Source: Nocardiopsis potens DSM 45234
Lineage (GTDB): Bacteria; Actinomycetota; Actinomycetes; Streptosporangiales; Streptosporangiaceae
Assembly (NCBI RefSeq): GCF_000341105.1
Contig: NZ_ANBB01000003.1
Coordinates: 140,356 to 204,355, forward strand
Direction of reading: 5' to 3'
Length of the DNA stretch: 64,000 nucleotides
Part shown: in pieces, positions 16,333 to 25,808 of the stretch
Numbering within the stretch: position 1 is the stretch's first letter
Layout of the letters: every line of letters begins with the position of its first letter
Notes under the pieces: model-generated
Databases searched by the model: none
What the model was told of the DNA's origin: nothing
Seen by the model: the letters and a program-made list of their open reading frames with translations, nothing else
Position numbers and translations under genes: made by a program

Positions 16333-19300
16333 ATGACGGCCGATACGGCGCAGGAGGCGGGAGCAGCCCGGAACGGTGCGGAGGCCTCGCCTCCCGAAGT
16401 CGGACAGCTGGTCACCGTGCGCAACCGCCGCTGGATCGTCTCCGACGTCACCGCCGGGACCATCGCCTCAAGCGACGCCTTCCGGATCACGGCCCGGCCG
16501 CAGCATGTCGTGTCCCTGGTGGGAATCGACGACGACGCCGTGAACGAGCGCCTCCAGGTCCTCTGGGAGCTGGAGGTGGGAACGCGGGTGCACGAGACCA
16601 GAGAGCTGCCGGGGCCGGAGCGGGGCTTCGACGACCCGGTGCGCCTGGACGCGTTCCTGCACGCCGTGCGGTGGGGGGCCGTCGCATCGGCGGACACCAC
16701 CGCGCTGCAGGCCCCCTTCCGCTCCGGTATCGAGATCGAGGAGTACCAGCTCGAACCGGTCGTGCGGGCGCTGTCGATGCCCCGGACCAACCTGCTCATC
16801 GCCGATGACGTCGGCCTGGGCAAGACCATCGAGGCCGGCCTGGTCATGCAGGAGCTCCAACTGCGCCACCGGGCCAGGACGATGCTGATCGTCTGCCCTG
16901 CGGGCCTCACCGCGCAATGGCACGACGAGATGCGTGACAAGTTCGGTCTGGACTTCCGAGTGGTCGACACCGAGCTGCTCCGCAGGCTCCGCCGGGAGCG
17001 GGGGCTGTACGCCAACCCGTGGACCCACTACCCGCGGCTGATCGTCAGCATCGACTGGCTCAAGCGCGAGCGCCCGCGCAGGCTGCTCCGCGAGATCCTG
17101 CCGGCGACCCCGCGCTACCCGCGCACCTTCGACCTGCTCGTTGTAGACGAGGCGCACAACTGCGCCCCGGCGGGAGGGGGCAAGTACGCGGTCGACTCCC
17201 AGCGGACCAAGGCGGTCCGAGAGCTGGCGCCCCACTGCGAGCACCGGCTCTTCCTCTCGGCGACCCCGCACAACGGCTACCCCGAATCCTTCTCCGCCCT
17301 CCTGGAGCTCCTCGACGATCAGCGGTTCGCCCGCGGGGTGCGCCCCACTCCCGAACAGCTCGATCGAGCAATGGTCCGTCGCCTCAAGCGGGACCTGCCC
17401 AGGCGGTGGGACGGGTCGGCGCGCTTCCCCGAGCGCAGGCTCGGCTACCTGGAGGCGGTCTACGGGGACGCCGAGCGGCTCGCGCACGCGAAGCTCACCG
17501 AGTACGCCGACAGTCGGCGCGGCAGGTCGGGAGCGGCCGGCCGGCACACCGCCGACTTCGTCACCACTCTGCTGAAGAAGCGCCTGTTCTCCTCACCGAA
17601 GGCGTTCGCCTCGACCATCGAGACCCACCTGAAGACCATGGCCGACCGGGAAGAGCGAGAGGAGGGCGGTGAGGAGGTGTTCCCCGAGGCCGCGGTCCGG
17701 CCGGTACTGGCCGCGGCCTCGGAGAAGTTGGCCGAGGCGGCCGAGCACGACGGGGCCTACCGAGAAGCGGAGGGCGAGGCGTTCGCCGCCGCCCGGCGCG
17801 GCTCGCCCCCGCTCACCGGGCACGAGCGCTCCCTCCTGGAGGACATGCTCGCCTGGGCCCGCCTGGCCCAGGACGCCCCGGACGCCCGGTTCGAGGCGCT
17901 GCGCGGCTGGCTCGACCCGGTCCTGTTCGGCAGCGGCCCGGACGGGAAGGCGCGGCGCCCCGGCCCGGAGGCCGAATGGAGCCGGGAGCGGGTCATCCTC
18001 TTCACCGAGTACCGGGACACCCAGCGCTGGCTGCACGACCAGCTCATCGCGGCCGGCTACGGAGGCGATGGCGGAGGGCGCATCGCGCTGCTCTACGGCG
18101 GGCAGGACCAGGCCGAGCGCGAGCACGTCAAGAGCGTCTTCACCGACCGCCCGGAACTCGACGACGTACGCATCCTCATCGCCACCGACGCCGCCAGTGA
18201 GGGCATCAACCTGCAGCGCCACTGCCACCGGCTGCTGCACTGGGAGATCCCGTGGAACCCCAACCGGCTGGAGCAGCGCAACGGTCGGATCGACCGGCAC
18301 GGCCAGTACGCGGACCGGGTGGAGGTGCTGCACTTCGTCCCGGCCGGCTGGGAACGGGCCGAACCCGGGTCGCTGGAGAACGAGTTGGGATTCCTGCGTG
18401 TGGCGGCGGAGAAGGTCGACCGCATCCGCGAGGACCTGGGCAGCGCCGGGGACGTCATTGCGGCGCAGGTCGAGCAGAAGATGCTCGGGCGCCGCACGGA
18501 CTGGGCCGAGACCGACGCGGAGATCCGGGTCCGTGCGGGCGGAGCGCGGCTCCGGGTCGAGCGGGACCTGAACGATGAGCTCCAGCGGCTCCGCGCCGAG
18601 CTCACCGGGAGCCGCACCAGACTGGACCTGACCCCCGCCACCCTGGAGCGGGTGGTCCGCACCGCGCTGATCCTCGCGCACCGCAGGGACCTGGTCGAGA
18701 CCGAGCCCCCCGAGGGCGTGCAGGCACGCTGCTTCCGCCTCCCCGAGCTGGCCGGCGCGTGGGCGAGCGCCCGCGGTGACGGGCTCCTGCACCCGGTCAC
18801 CGGGGCCGAGCGCCTGGTCACCTTCGACCCCGATGCGATCGTCGGCCGCAACGACATCGTCCTGCTCCATCTCAAGCACCGCCTGGTGGACATGTGCCTG
18901 ACCCTGCTCCGCCAGGAGCTGTGGTCGGAGGGGACGCGGCTGTCCCGGGTCACCGCCCGGGTCGTTGAGGGCGACGTGCTGCGGACCCCGGCGGTGGCGG
19001 CGCACGCCCGGGTGGTCATCACCGGTGCAGAGGGCAGCCGCCTGCACGAGGAGGTCCTGGTAGCGGGCGGAAGGATCGAGGAGGGCCGGCTGGTGCCGGC
19101 CCCGGAAGCGGACGTCCAGGGGTGGCTGGCCGCCGCCTCGGACCAGGCGCCCCCGGAACCGGTCCGCATCACCCTCACCGGGCTGTGGGGGAACCTGGAG
19201 AAGGGCGTAGGGGGCGCGCTCCAGCGGCGTGCCACCCAGCGGGCGAAGACGCTGCGCAACGTGCTCGCCGAGCGCTGCGAATCCGAGGTCCAGGCGATCG

Positions 19301-19572
19301 AGGCCGTGCTGGACGAACTGGCCGAGAGCATCCGTGCCGCCTTGGACGACGCCCCGCGCTGGCACCAGGACAGCCTCTTCGAACTGGGAGCGGGGGAGAA
19401 GGACCAGCTCCGCAAAGACCGGGAGGCGCTCACCGCCCGCCTGGAGGAGATCCCGGAGCAGAAGGCCGACGAGGTCCGTGCCCTTCGCCGCCGTTACGCC
19501 GAGCCGAAGGTGCGCTGGTTCCCGGTGGCCGTCACCTTCCTGGTCCCGACCTCGCTCGCTCGGCACTTGTAG
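16333..19572 (+). CDS. drmD: DISARM DrmD, SNF2-like helicase
   Basis: A 1079-residue SNF2-family (SF2) ATPase, the DrmD component specific to class 1 DISARM anti-phage systems. Seen: an N-terminal module from about residue 20 (PPEVGQLVTVRNRRWIVSDV), then EIEEYQLEPVVRAL, Walker A DDVGLGKTIEAG near residue 158, VVDEAHNCAP near 272, LFLSATPHNGYPESF, ATDAASEGINLQ and EQRNGRIDRHGQ near 646, and a long C-terminal region with coiled segments. I chose ATG 16333 because GGAAAGG lies 9 nt upstream; earlier in-frame starts have poor sites. DrmD is thought to act with the DrmMI methylase and the DrmAB core on incoming DNA. Confidence 0.92.
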   Translation: MTADTAQEAGAARNGAEASPPEVGQLVTVRNRRWIVSDVTAGTIASSDAFRITARPQHVVSLVGIDDDAVNERLQVLWELEVGTRVHETRELPGPERGFDDPVRLDAFLHAVRWGAVASADTTALQAPFRSGIEIEEYQLEPVVRALSMPRTNLLIADDVGLGKTIEAGLVMQELQLRHRARTMLIVCPAGLTAQWHDEMRDKFGLDFRVVDTELLRRLRRERGLYANPWTHYPRLIVSIDWLKRERPRRLLREILPATPRYPRTFDLLVVDEAHNCAPAGGGKYAVDSQRTKAVRELAPHCEHRLFLSATPHNGYPESFSALLELLDDQRFARGVRPTPEQLDRAMVRRLKRDLPRRWDGSARFPERRLGYLEAVYGDAERLAHAKLTEYADSRRGRSGAAGRHTADFVTTLLKKRLFSSPKAFASTIETHLKTMADREEREEGGEEVFPEAAVRPVLAAASEKLAEAAEHDGAYREAEGEAFAAARRGSPPLTGHERSLLEDMLAWARLAQDAPDARFEALRGWLDPVLFGSGPDGKARRPGPEAEWSRERVILFTEYRDTQRWLHDQLIAAGYGGDGGGRIALLYGGQDQAEREHVKSVFTDRPELDDVRILIATDAASEGINLQRHCHRLLHWEIPWNPNRLEQRNGRIDRHGQYADRVEVLHFVPAGWERAEPGSLENELGFLRVAAEKVDRIREDLGSAGDVIAAQVEQKMLGRRTDWAETDAEIRVRAGGARLRVERDLNDELQRLRAELTGSRTRLDLTPATLERVVRTALILAHRRDLVETEPPEGVQARCFRLPELAGAWASARGDGLLHPVTGAERLVTFDPDAIVGRNDIVLLHLKHRLVDMCLTLLRQELWSEGTRLSRVTARVVEGDVLRTPAVAAHARVVITGAEGSRLHEEVLVAGGRIEEGRLVPAPEADVQGWLAAASDQAPPEPVRITLTGLWGNLEKGVGGALQRRATQRAKTLRNVLAERCESEVQAIEAVLDELAESIRAALDDAPRWHQDSLFELGAGEKDQLRKDREALTARLEEIPEQKADEVRALRRRYAEPKVRWFPVAVTFLVPTSLARHL

Positions 19573-19708
19573 GGGCCGCTGAGGGGCGGGCGGCGGACAC
19601 CGGGAGAGCACCTCGCCACCCGCGGGAGGCGGCAGGAGCGATCCTGTGTCCCGTGGCGGCGCCAGGGGCCCGGGCCGGAAGGGCTGCTTCGCCGTCCTCG
19701 CGAATCGA

Positions 19709-19714
19709 TAGTCT
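19709..19714 (+). promoter_or_regulatory. -10 box of leaderless drmMI
   Basis: TAGTCT lies 6 nt before ATG 19721 and there is no ribosome site. drmMI therefore seems to have its own promoter, 149 bp after drmD. Confidence 0.5.
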
Positions 19715-19720
19715 CGGGGC

Positions 19721-22700
19721 ATGTCCGGAGCCCGTAAAAAGCGCGTCCCCCGCCCCTCTCCGGTCGAGCAGCACGCCGAATGGCTCGGCCTGCTCGCCCC
19801 GGACGGCCCCTTCCTCGCCGCCGAGGTCCTCACCGAGGCGTTCAACGCCGGCCTGCCCGATCTCGCCGCGGACCGCAGGGATCGGATCCGCCAGGGGTGG
19901 AGCGAGGTCCAGGGGGCGCCCGACCTCCTCGCCGACCGGTGGATCGAGCTGATCATCGGGGAACTGCTGGGCTGGAAGGACGGCTACCGGGCCGCCCCCG
20001 ACCGGTCCGGTCCGGCCCCCCGACCCGATTTCACCCTCACCGGCCCCGGCCACCGGGGCGGACGCGAGGACCGGCTGCTCTTCTACCGACTGCCGTGGGG
20101 GACCGACCCGGCGGCCTCCACCCGGGAGGGCCCCTCCCCGGTCGAGGCCGCCGCGGCGCGCTGCCGCGAGGCGGAGGTGCCGCTGGCGCTGGTCACGGAC
20201 GGGCGCTTCTGGGCGCTGGTGCACGCCCGCCCGGCCGAGCCGACCTCGGTCGGCGTCTACGACGCAGACCTGTGGCTGGAGGAACCGCTACTGCTCCGCT
20301 CCTTCACGGCCCTGCTCGCCGGGAGGCAGGTCCAGGTCCCGCCCGTCGGCCGGAACGGCGAGGCGCCCAGCGACTCCACCGCTTCGCTGTTCGCCCGCAG
20401 CGCGGACCGGCAGAGCGAACTCACCGACGAACTGGGCCTCCAGGTGCGGCGGGCCGTCGAGCTGCTGGTCGCCGAGCTGGCCCGGCTCGACCGGGAGTCG
20501 CGCGGAGCCGTCCTGGCGCACGTCGGCGAGCGCGACGTCTACCGGGGCGCGCTCACCGTGCTGATGCGCATGGTCTTCCTGCTCTACGCCGAAGAGCAGC
20601 GCCTGCTGCCCACCGACGACCTCTACGCGGAACACTACTCGGTCGGCCGGCTCCACGACCGGCTCGCCGAGGACCGGACCCGGCACGGGGAGGAGGTCGC
20701 CGACCGCCGGGCCGCGGCCTGGCCTCGCCTGCTCGCGCTCTTCAACGGCATCCACGGCGGCGCCGAGCACCCGGACCTGCGCCTGCCAGCCTATGGCGGC
20801 GCGCTGTTCTCCCCGGAGGCGTTCCCCTGGCTGGAGGCGTTCCAGGTCTCCGACCGGGTCGTCTTCCAGATCCTGGACGCCCTCGTCATGCTGGCGCCGA
20901 AGCGGAAGAACGGTACCCCCACCCGTATCTCCTACAAGGGGCTGGGGGTGGAGGACATCGGGCACATCTACGAGGGCCTGCTGGAGTTCTCCTGCCTGAA
21001 GGTCGAGGAAGCCTACGTCGGCCTGAAGGGCAAGCGGGAACCGGAGCTCCCGCTGGCTGCCCTGGAGGAGCGGGCCTCGGCGGGGGAGGAGGTGTTCCGC
21101 GCCTACCTGATGGAGCAGATGGGGGTCACCTCCAGGCAGCTCGACGCGATGCTCGCGGTGGAGGCGACGCCGGAACGGCAGGCCGCCCTCCAGGCCGCCT
21201 GGGACTCCAGCGAGGAACTCGCCGAGCGCACCGCCCCCTACGCCGGCCTGCTCCGCGACGACCTGCGCGGCGACCCCGCGGTGTTCCCCGCCCACTCGGT
21301 GCTCTTCACCCAGGTGGGGGAGCGCCGCCGGACCGGCACCCACTACACGCCCCGCTCGCTGGCGGAGAAGGTGGTCCGGCACACCCTCGCCCCCCTGGTG
21401 TACGCCCCGGGCCCGGCGGAGGGGGCGGACGAGGCCGACTGGAAGGTCCGCCCGGCCGGGGAGCTGCTGGCCCTGAAGGTCTGCGACCCGGCGATGGGCT
21501 CCGGTGCCTTCCTCGTCGCGGCCGTCCGCTACCTGGCGGAGCGGGTCGTCGAGGCCTGGCAGCGCGACGGCCTCCCCGAGGAGGCATCCCGGGTGCTGGG
21601 CCCCGGCTGCGACCGCGACGAGGTGCTGCTCTACGCCAAGCGCAAGGTCGCCGGCTCGTGCATTTACGGCGTGGACCGGGACGACATGGCGGTGAGCCTG
21701 GCCAAGCTCTCGCTGTGGCTGGAGACCCTGGCGAAGAACAAGCCGTTCAGCTTCCTGGACCACGCGCTGCGCTGCGGCGACTCCCTGGTCGGGCTGGTGC
21801 GGGAGGAGCAGGTCAGGGCCTTCCACACCGACCCGGTGCAGGGCCGCATCATCAACCTGCGGGTGGGCAGCGACGCCGAGGAGGCCATCACCGCGGCGCT
21901 GCGCGATATCGCCGGCCTGCGCACCCGGATCGAGGAGCTGCCGCCGGCCAACGACCCGGAGGACGTGCGGCACCGGGCCGAACTGCTGAAGAAGGCCGAC
22001 GCGCGGGCGGAGCGGCTCCGCCTGGTCTGCGACGCGGTGGTCGCGGCGGCCCTGGCGGCGGAGCGGTACGCCGAACTCGACCTGGAGGAGCACGAGAAGA
22101 AGCTCCAGGACGGTGCTGCGAAGAAGGTGAACTGGCAGGAGGCGTACAACAGGCTGCTGCTCCGGCTGGTGGACGAGATCCCGTCGCTGCTCGATGAGGA
22201 GTCGTACGACTTCCTCAAGGAGAACGACCTGGAGAGCCGGGTCCGCGACTGGTTGACCGGGGTGCGGGACGAGCCGATCCGGCCGTTCCACTGGGCACTG
22301 GAGTTCCCTGAGGTGATGGGCGGCCGCGGATTCGACGCGGTGGTGGGCAACCCGCCGTTCATCGGCGGCCAGCGCCTCACCGGGACGATCGGCGCGGACG
22401 TCCGCGAATACCTGGTGGTCGACATCGCGGGCGGGAAGCGGGGGAGCGCGGACCTGTGCTCCTATTTCCTGCTCCGCAACCTGGCATTGGCCCCGGAGGG
22501 GCGCACCGGGATCATCGCCACCAACACCATCGCGCAGGGCGACACCCGCGAGGTCGGACTGGACCAGGTCGTCGATGGAGGGTGGACCGTCTACCGCGCG
22601 GAGAAGAGCCGGAAATGGCCGGGAAGCGCGAACGTGCACGTCTCCCTGGTATGGGCCGGCCACGCGGGGGAGCAGGAGAAGCCGGTGCTGGACGGGGGGC

Positions 22701-23803
22701 GGGTCAACGGGATCACGCCCTCGCTGGATCCCCGCTCACGGGTGACGGGCAACCCGTACCGGCTGGTGGCCAATGAGGACCAGTCGTTCATCGGATCGTA
22801 CGTGCTGGGCGAGGGCTTCGTCCTGACGCCGGAACAGGCACAGGAGCTGATCGAGGCCGACCCGAAGAACAAGGACGTTCTCTTCCCCTACCTCAACGGC
22901 AAGGACCTCAACTCCAGGCCGGACTGCTCACCGAGCAGGTGGGTGATCAACTTCGGTGCCATGTCAGAGGAGGAAGCGCGGGAGTATTCCGGGCCCTTTG
23001 AGATCGTAGAACGCCTAGTTAAACCTTTTCGAATGAAGAATAATCGAAAGGTTTATCGGGATTACTGGTGGCAGTATGGTGAGAAGCGTCCTTATCTTCA
23101 AGGTGCTATCTTTGACTTGGACCGTGTGCTGGTGATTGCTCTGGTGAGCAAGACCGTGATGCCGGTATTTTCTCCTGCTTGTCATGTGTTCGCCCACAAG
23201 CTTGCCGTGTTTGCAGTTTCAAATTATTCTAGCCTTGGTGTGTTGTCGAGTTCTTTTCATTATCATTGGGCTTGGACTAGGTCGTCTACAATGAAGGATG
23301 ATTTGAATTATTCGCCTTCTGATGTTTATGAAACATTTCCATGGCCTCGCATGGTGGATCGGATTTCTGGACTGAGTGGTGAGTTGGATGAATTTCGGCG
23401 GTCGGTTATGCTTGACCGTCGGTTGGGTTTGACAAAGCTCTATAGTCAAATCCATGACTCTGCTCATGTCGGTGACGCTGAGCTTGACCGGCTCCGGGAG
23501 ATCCATGTCGAGATCGATGAAGCAGTCAAGGATGCCTATGGTTGGGACGACCTCGATCTCGAGCACGGACACCACGAGACGCCGCAGGGGGTGCGCTGGA
23601 CGGTTAGCCCGCAAGCTCGAACTGAGATCCTGGACCGGTTGCTCGAGCTGAACCACGCGCGTCATCAGGAAGAGGTGGAGAAGGGGATTTGGTCGCCGAA
23701 GAAGAAGCGGCGCAAGCGTGTAAAGGCGGCCCCGCTCCCTACTGAGGCTTCTCCGTCCGTCGAAGATGGGGGCCTCTTCGTTCCTGACGGGGCCCTGTTC
23801 TGA
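19721..23803 (+). CDS. drmMI: DISARM DrmMI, N6-adenine DNA methyltransferase
   Basis: A 1360-residue protein with an Eco57I-like layout: an N-terminal region, a helical segment, then an adenine methylase domain with motif I CDPAMGSGAFLVAAVRYL near residue 588 and motif IV VVGNPPFIGGQ near 876, then a target-recognition region. In class 1 DISARM this enzyme marks host DNA as self. The last quarter is a mosaic: hand counts give 26/60 GC for 23041-23100, 23/60 for 23221-23280 and 21/60 for 23281-23340, far below its flanks. The reading frame is intact through this patch. The patch covers about residues 1090-1255, where target recognition is expected, so exchange of specificity by recombination is likely. 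Confidence 0.9.
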   Translation: MSGARKKRVPRPSPVEQHAEWLGLLAPDGPFLAAEVLTEAFNAGLPDLAADRRDRIRQGWSEVQGAPDLLADRWIELIIGELLGWKDGYRAAPDRSGPAPRPDFTLTGPGHRGGREDRLLFYRLPWGTDPAASTREGPSPVEAAAARCREAEVPLALVTDGRFWALVHARPAEPTSVGVYDADLWLEEPLLLRSFTALLAGRQVQVPPVGRNGEAPSDSTASLFARSADRQSELTDELGLQVRRAVELLVAELARLDRESRGAVLAHVGERDVYRGALTVLMRMVFLLYAEEQRLLPTDDLYAEHYSVGRLHDRLAEDRTRHGEEVADRRAAAWPRLLALFNGIHGGAEHPDLRLPAYGGALFSPEAFPWLEAFQVSDRVVFQILDALVMLAPKRKNGTPTRISYKGLGVEDIGHIYEGLLEFSCLKVEEAYVGLKGKREPELPLAALEERASAGEEVFRAYLMEQMGVTSRQLDAMLAVEATPERQAALQAAWDSSEELAERTAPYAGLLRDDLRGDPAVFPAHSVLFTQVGERRRTGTHYTPRSLAEKVVRHTLAPLVYAPGPAEGADEADWKVRPAGELLALKVCDPAMGSGAFLVAAVRYLAERVVEAWQRDGLPEEASRVLGPGCDRDEVLLYAKRKVAGSCIYGVDRDDMAVSLAKLSLWLETLAKNKPFSFLDHALRCGDSLVGLVREEQVRAFHTDPVQGRIINLRVGSDAEEAITAALRDIAGLRTRIEELPPANDPEDVRHRAELLKKADARAERLRLVCDAVVAAALAAERYAELDLEEHEKKLQDGAAKKVNWQEAYNRLLLRLVDEIPSLLDEESYDFLKENDLESRVRDWLTGVRDEPIRPFHWALEFPEVMGGRGFDAVVGNPPFIGGQRLTGTIGADVREYLVVDIAGGKRGSADLCSYFLLRNLALAPEGRTGIIATNTIAQGDTREVGLDQVVDGGWTVYRAEKSRKWPGSANVHVSLVWAGHAGEQEKPVLDGGRVNGITPSLDPRSRVTGNPYRLVANEDQSFIGSYVLGEGFVLTPEQAQELIEADPKNKDVLFPYLNGKDLNSRPDCSPSRWVINFGAMSEEEAREYSGPFEIVERLVKPFRMKNNRKVYRDYWWQYGEKRPYLQGAIFDLDRVLVIALVSKTVMPVFSPACHVFAHKLAVFAVSNYSSLGVLSSSFHYHWAWTRSSTMKDDLNYSPSDVYETFPWPRMVDRISGLSGELDEFRRSVMLDRRLGLTKLYSQIHDSAHVGDAELDRLREIHVEIDEAVKDAYGWDDLDLEHGHHETPQGVRWTVSPQARTEILDRLLELNHARHQEEVEKGIWSPKKKRRKRVKAAPLPTEASPSVEDGGLFVPDGALF

Positions 23804-23804
23804 C

Positions 23805-23845
23805 AACGATGCCCGGCCGTGGATGCCTTTCGGTCGGGCATCGTT
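23805..23845. terminator. Bidirectional terminator after drmMI
   Basis: AACGATGCCCGGCCG (23805-23819) pairs with CGGTCGGGCATCGTT (23831-23845), 15 bp with one G-U pair and an 11-nt loop. It lies between convergent drmMI and the DUF397 gene. Confidence 0.8.
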
Positions 23846-23854
23846 CCGATCTTC

Positions 23855-24040
23855 CTACAGGCCGTTCTCGCGTGCTGCGTAGATGAAGGCCGCCCACTCG
23901 GTCGCGGGGAAGGAGAGGTGGCCGGCCTCGATGTGCTTGGAGTCACGGATCGCGGAGGTCCGGGGGAGGCCTGCGACTTCGACGCAGTTCTGCCCCTGCC
24001 CGCTGTAGCTGCTCTTGCGAAAGTCGAGGGTGGTCATCAT
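23855..24040 (-). CDS. DUF397 protein (WhiJ-associated small protein)
   Basis: A 61-residue protein with the DUF397 pattern: FRKSSYSGQGQNCVEVAG, then IRDSKHIEAGHLSFPATEW and AAFI near the end. DUF397 genes usually sit beside an XRE-DUF5753 regulator, as in the whiJ/abaA-like loci of Streptomyces, and such pairs have been proposed to act as toxin-antitoxin-like or developmental switches. The start overlaps the stop of the upstream regulator gene by 4 nt (ATGA), so the two are translationally coupled. Confidence 0.9.
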   Translation of the reverse strand: MMTTLDFRKSSYSGQGQNCVEVAGLPRTSAIRDSKHIEAGHLSFPATEWAAFIYAARENGL

Positions 24041-24897
24041 CTCTTCTCCAGCTCCTTGATCACGCCTGCGATGAAGTCGGCCGACTGGGTGGCGCTCATG
24101 GCGGCCCCCTGAATGTCGCTGAAGATCACGTTATACCTTGCCACGTCGTCGGCTTCTTCGAGGAACAGTCCGTTGGTCGCGGTTTCGACGAAGACGATCG
24201 GAGTGTCCAGTGGGTCGGGGAACTCCAGGATGGAGAAAGGGGCGGTCAGGGCTGCGTGCGCCCCTTGGGCCAAGGGGATGACCTGTAGGTCGATGTTGGG
24301 CATCTGCGCCATGTGGAAAAGGTGCTTGACCTGGGTCAGCATCACCTCGCGGCCGCCGACCAGCCTGCGCAAGGCAGCCTCGTCCAGTACCACGCGCAGG
24401 TGCGTGGGGTCGAACTTGCTGAGGATCTCGCGGCGTGCCATGCGGAAGGCGACACGGCGGTCGATCTGTTCCTGGCTGACGAAGCGTCCTCCGCGGAAGA
24501 CCGCTTCCGCGTACTCGGGTGTTTGCAGCAGGCCCGGGATCGCAAGTGCCTCGAAGGTCTTGACAGCTTTGGCCTCTGCCTCGAAGTCTGGCAGTGCGCG
24601 GTCTCCGAAGATCTCCTTGTACCGCGCCCACCAGCCGCGCTCCCTCGCATCTCGGGCCAGCGCCTGCATGGCCTCACGTGTCGGTGGGTCCTTCACCTCG
24701 TAGAGATCGAGGAGTCTGTCCAGGTCGTTCGGGTTGATGCGCTTGGTCTCGGTGGTCTCCATCTTGCTGACCTTGGGAGCGCTCCAGCCGAGCTCTTTGG
24801 CTACTTGGGTGACTTTGTAGCCGGCGGCTTCGCGGCTCCGGCGAAGTTCGGAGGCGAGGCGGCGGAGTCGCAGGGAGGGGCTTCGCATGTCGCGCAT
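24037..24897 (-). CDS. WhiJ-like XRE regulator (HTH plus DUF5753)
   Basis: A 286-residue regulator. Residues about 10-70 form a Cro/CI-type helix-turn-helix (LRRSREAAGYKVTQVAKELG and WSAPKVSKMETTETKRINP). The DUF5753 domain follows, with FEALAIPGLLQTPEYAEAVF, RRVAFRMARREIL, VLDEAALRRLVGG and FSILEFPDPLDTPIVFVET. It is coupled to the DUF397 gene and divergent from an HATPase gene. The AT-rich gap upstream has a perfect inverted repeat that is a plausible operator. The gene set lies inside the DISARM locus and may control it or be an independent insertion. Confidence 0.92.
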   Translation of the reverse strand: MRDMRSPSLRLRRLASELRRSREAAGYKVTQVAKELGWSAPKVSKMETTETKRINPNDLDRLLDLYEVKDPPTREAMQALARDARERGWWARYKEIFGDRALPDFEAEAKAVKTFEALAIPGLLQTPEYAEAVFRGGRFVSQEQIDRRVAFRMARREILSKFDPTHLRVVLDEAALRRLVGGREVMLTQVKHLFHMAQMPNIDLQVIPLAQGAHAALTAPFSILEFPDPLDTPIVFVETATNGLFLEEADDVARYNVIFSDIQGAAMSATQSADFIAGVIKELEKR

Positions 24898-24923
24898 GAG
24901 GGCAGTCTAACGAGAGAAGTTGA

Positions 24924-24968
24924 TTAATGTTCGCTCACTTGATTGAAAACTCGAACATTAACAGTTAA
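24924..24968. promoter_or_regulatory. Inverted repeats in the regulator/HATPase gap
   Basis: TTAATGTTCG (24924-24933) and CGAACATTAA (24952-24961) are exact inverted copies 18 bp apart. TTAACAGTTAA (24958-24968) is a second palindrome overlapping the end. The stretch is AT-rich, unlike its surroundings. It is a probable binding site of the XRE regulator. Confidence 0.6.
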
Positions 24969-25121
24969 GTTGGCGTGTGTAGTTAGTGACCGCATCATCA
25001 CCCCGAGTTCCTGGCGGTCACGCTACCCGGGTGTCCGCTGCCCCGTCCGGTGATCGAACGAGCCCGCGCGGACACCTCCCAGTCCCATGCCCACTGCATC
25101 CTGCAGGAGGAGTGTGTCCAC

Positions 25122-25682
25122 ATGACCGCGACCCTGACCGCCCCCCGCCTGCCCGAGGTGACCCTGCCGCTGATGGACCTGGTCCCGCCCGGCCAGCGGC
25201 ACTACTTCGTCGACCGCCCCGGCCCGGCTCACTTCAAGCGGCGCCGCTACGACTTCGGCTGCTCCCGCCAGCTCATGCCGCTGGTCCGGGCGTTCCTGTC
25301 CACCTGCGCCGCCGAGTACGGCCCCGACTACCGCCACCTGTTCACCCTGCTCGGCTCGGAGCTGGCCAACAACGCCCTGGAGCACACCGCCTCCGGCCTG
25401 CCCGGCGGCACCTACACCCTGCTCTGCCACCGCCGCCGCGACGGCCTGCACCTGACCTGCCGCGACTCCGGCGCCCGGGACGGCCGCCGGGCCTCCCTCC
25501 GCGAGCGCGAGCACCTCCGGCCCGACCCCGTGGGCCTCGACCCCGGTTCCCAGGGCGGCCGGGGCCTGGCGCTGATCGACGCCCTGGCCACCTCCTGGGG
25601 CGACAACGGCCTGGTCTTCTACCGGCAGGTCTGGTTCTTCCTCGACCGCGACCTCACCGGAAGCGCCTGGACCACCTGCTGA
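25122..25682 (+). CDS. RsbW-like HATPase domain protein
   Basis: A 186-residue GHKL-type ATP-binding protein like anti-sigma factor kinases. The N-box is in LLGSELANNALEHTASG, the G1 box is DSGARDG and the G2-like loop is QGGRGLALIDALATSWG. The ATG at 25122 follows AGGAGGAG at the usual distance. Such small HATPase genes are regular neighbours of WhiJ-like and DUF397 genes in actinomycetes. Its partner (sigma or anti-anti-sigma factor) is not in this window. Confidence 0.88.
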   Translation: MTATLTAPRLPEVTLPLMDLVPPGQRHYFVDRPGPAHFKRRRYDFGCSRQLMPLVRAFLSTCAAEYGPDYRHLFTLLGSELANNALEHTASGLPGGTYTLLCHRRRDGLHLTCRDSGARDGRRASLREREHLRPDPVGLDPGSQGGRGLALIDALATSWGDNGLVFYRQVWFFLDRDLTGSAWTTC

Positions 25683-25708
25683 CCTCAGCGGACGCCCCGG
25701 CGCACGCG

Positions 25709-25743
25709 TGCCCGCCCCGAGCACGAGGGGCGGGGCGGGCACC
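25709..25743 (+). terminator. Terminator after the HATPase gene
   Basis: GTGCCCGCCCC (25709-25719) pairs with GGGGCGGGCAC (25733-25743), an 11-bp perfect stem. It isolates the regulatory set from the drmABC operon. Confidence 0.7.
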
Positions 25744-25795
25744 GTGGTCGACGGAGAAGGCGGAAGCGGCCACTCGCGGTGTCGGCGCGAGGTCC

Positions 25796-25801
25796 TAGAG
25801 T
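25796..25801 (+). promoter_or_regulatory. -10 box of the leaderless drmABC operon
   Basis: TAGAGT ends 7 nt before ATG 25809, the leaderless arrangement. No ribosome site is present. Confidence 0.55.
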
Positions 25802-25808
25802 TGCCCGC

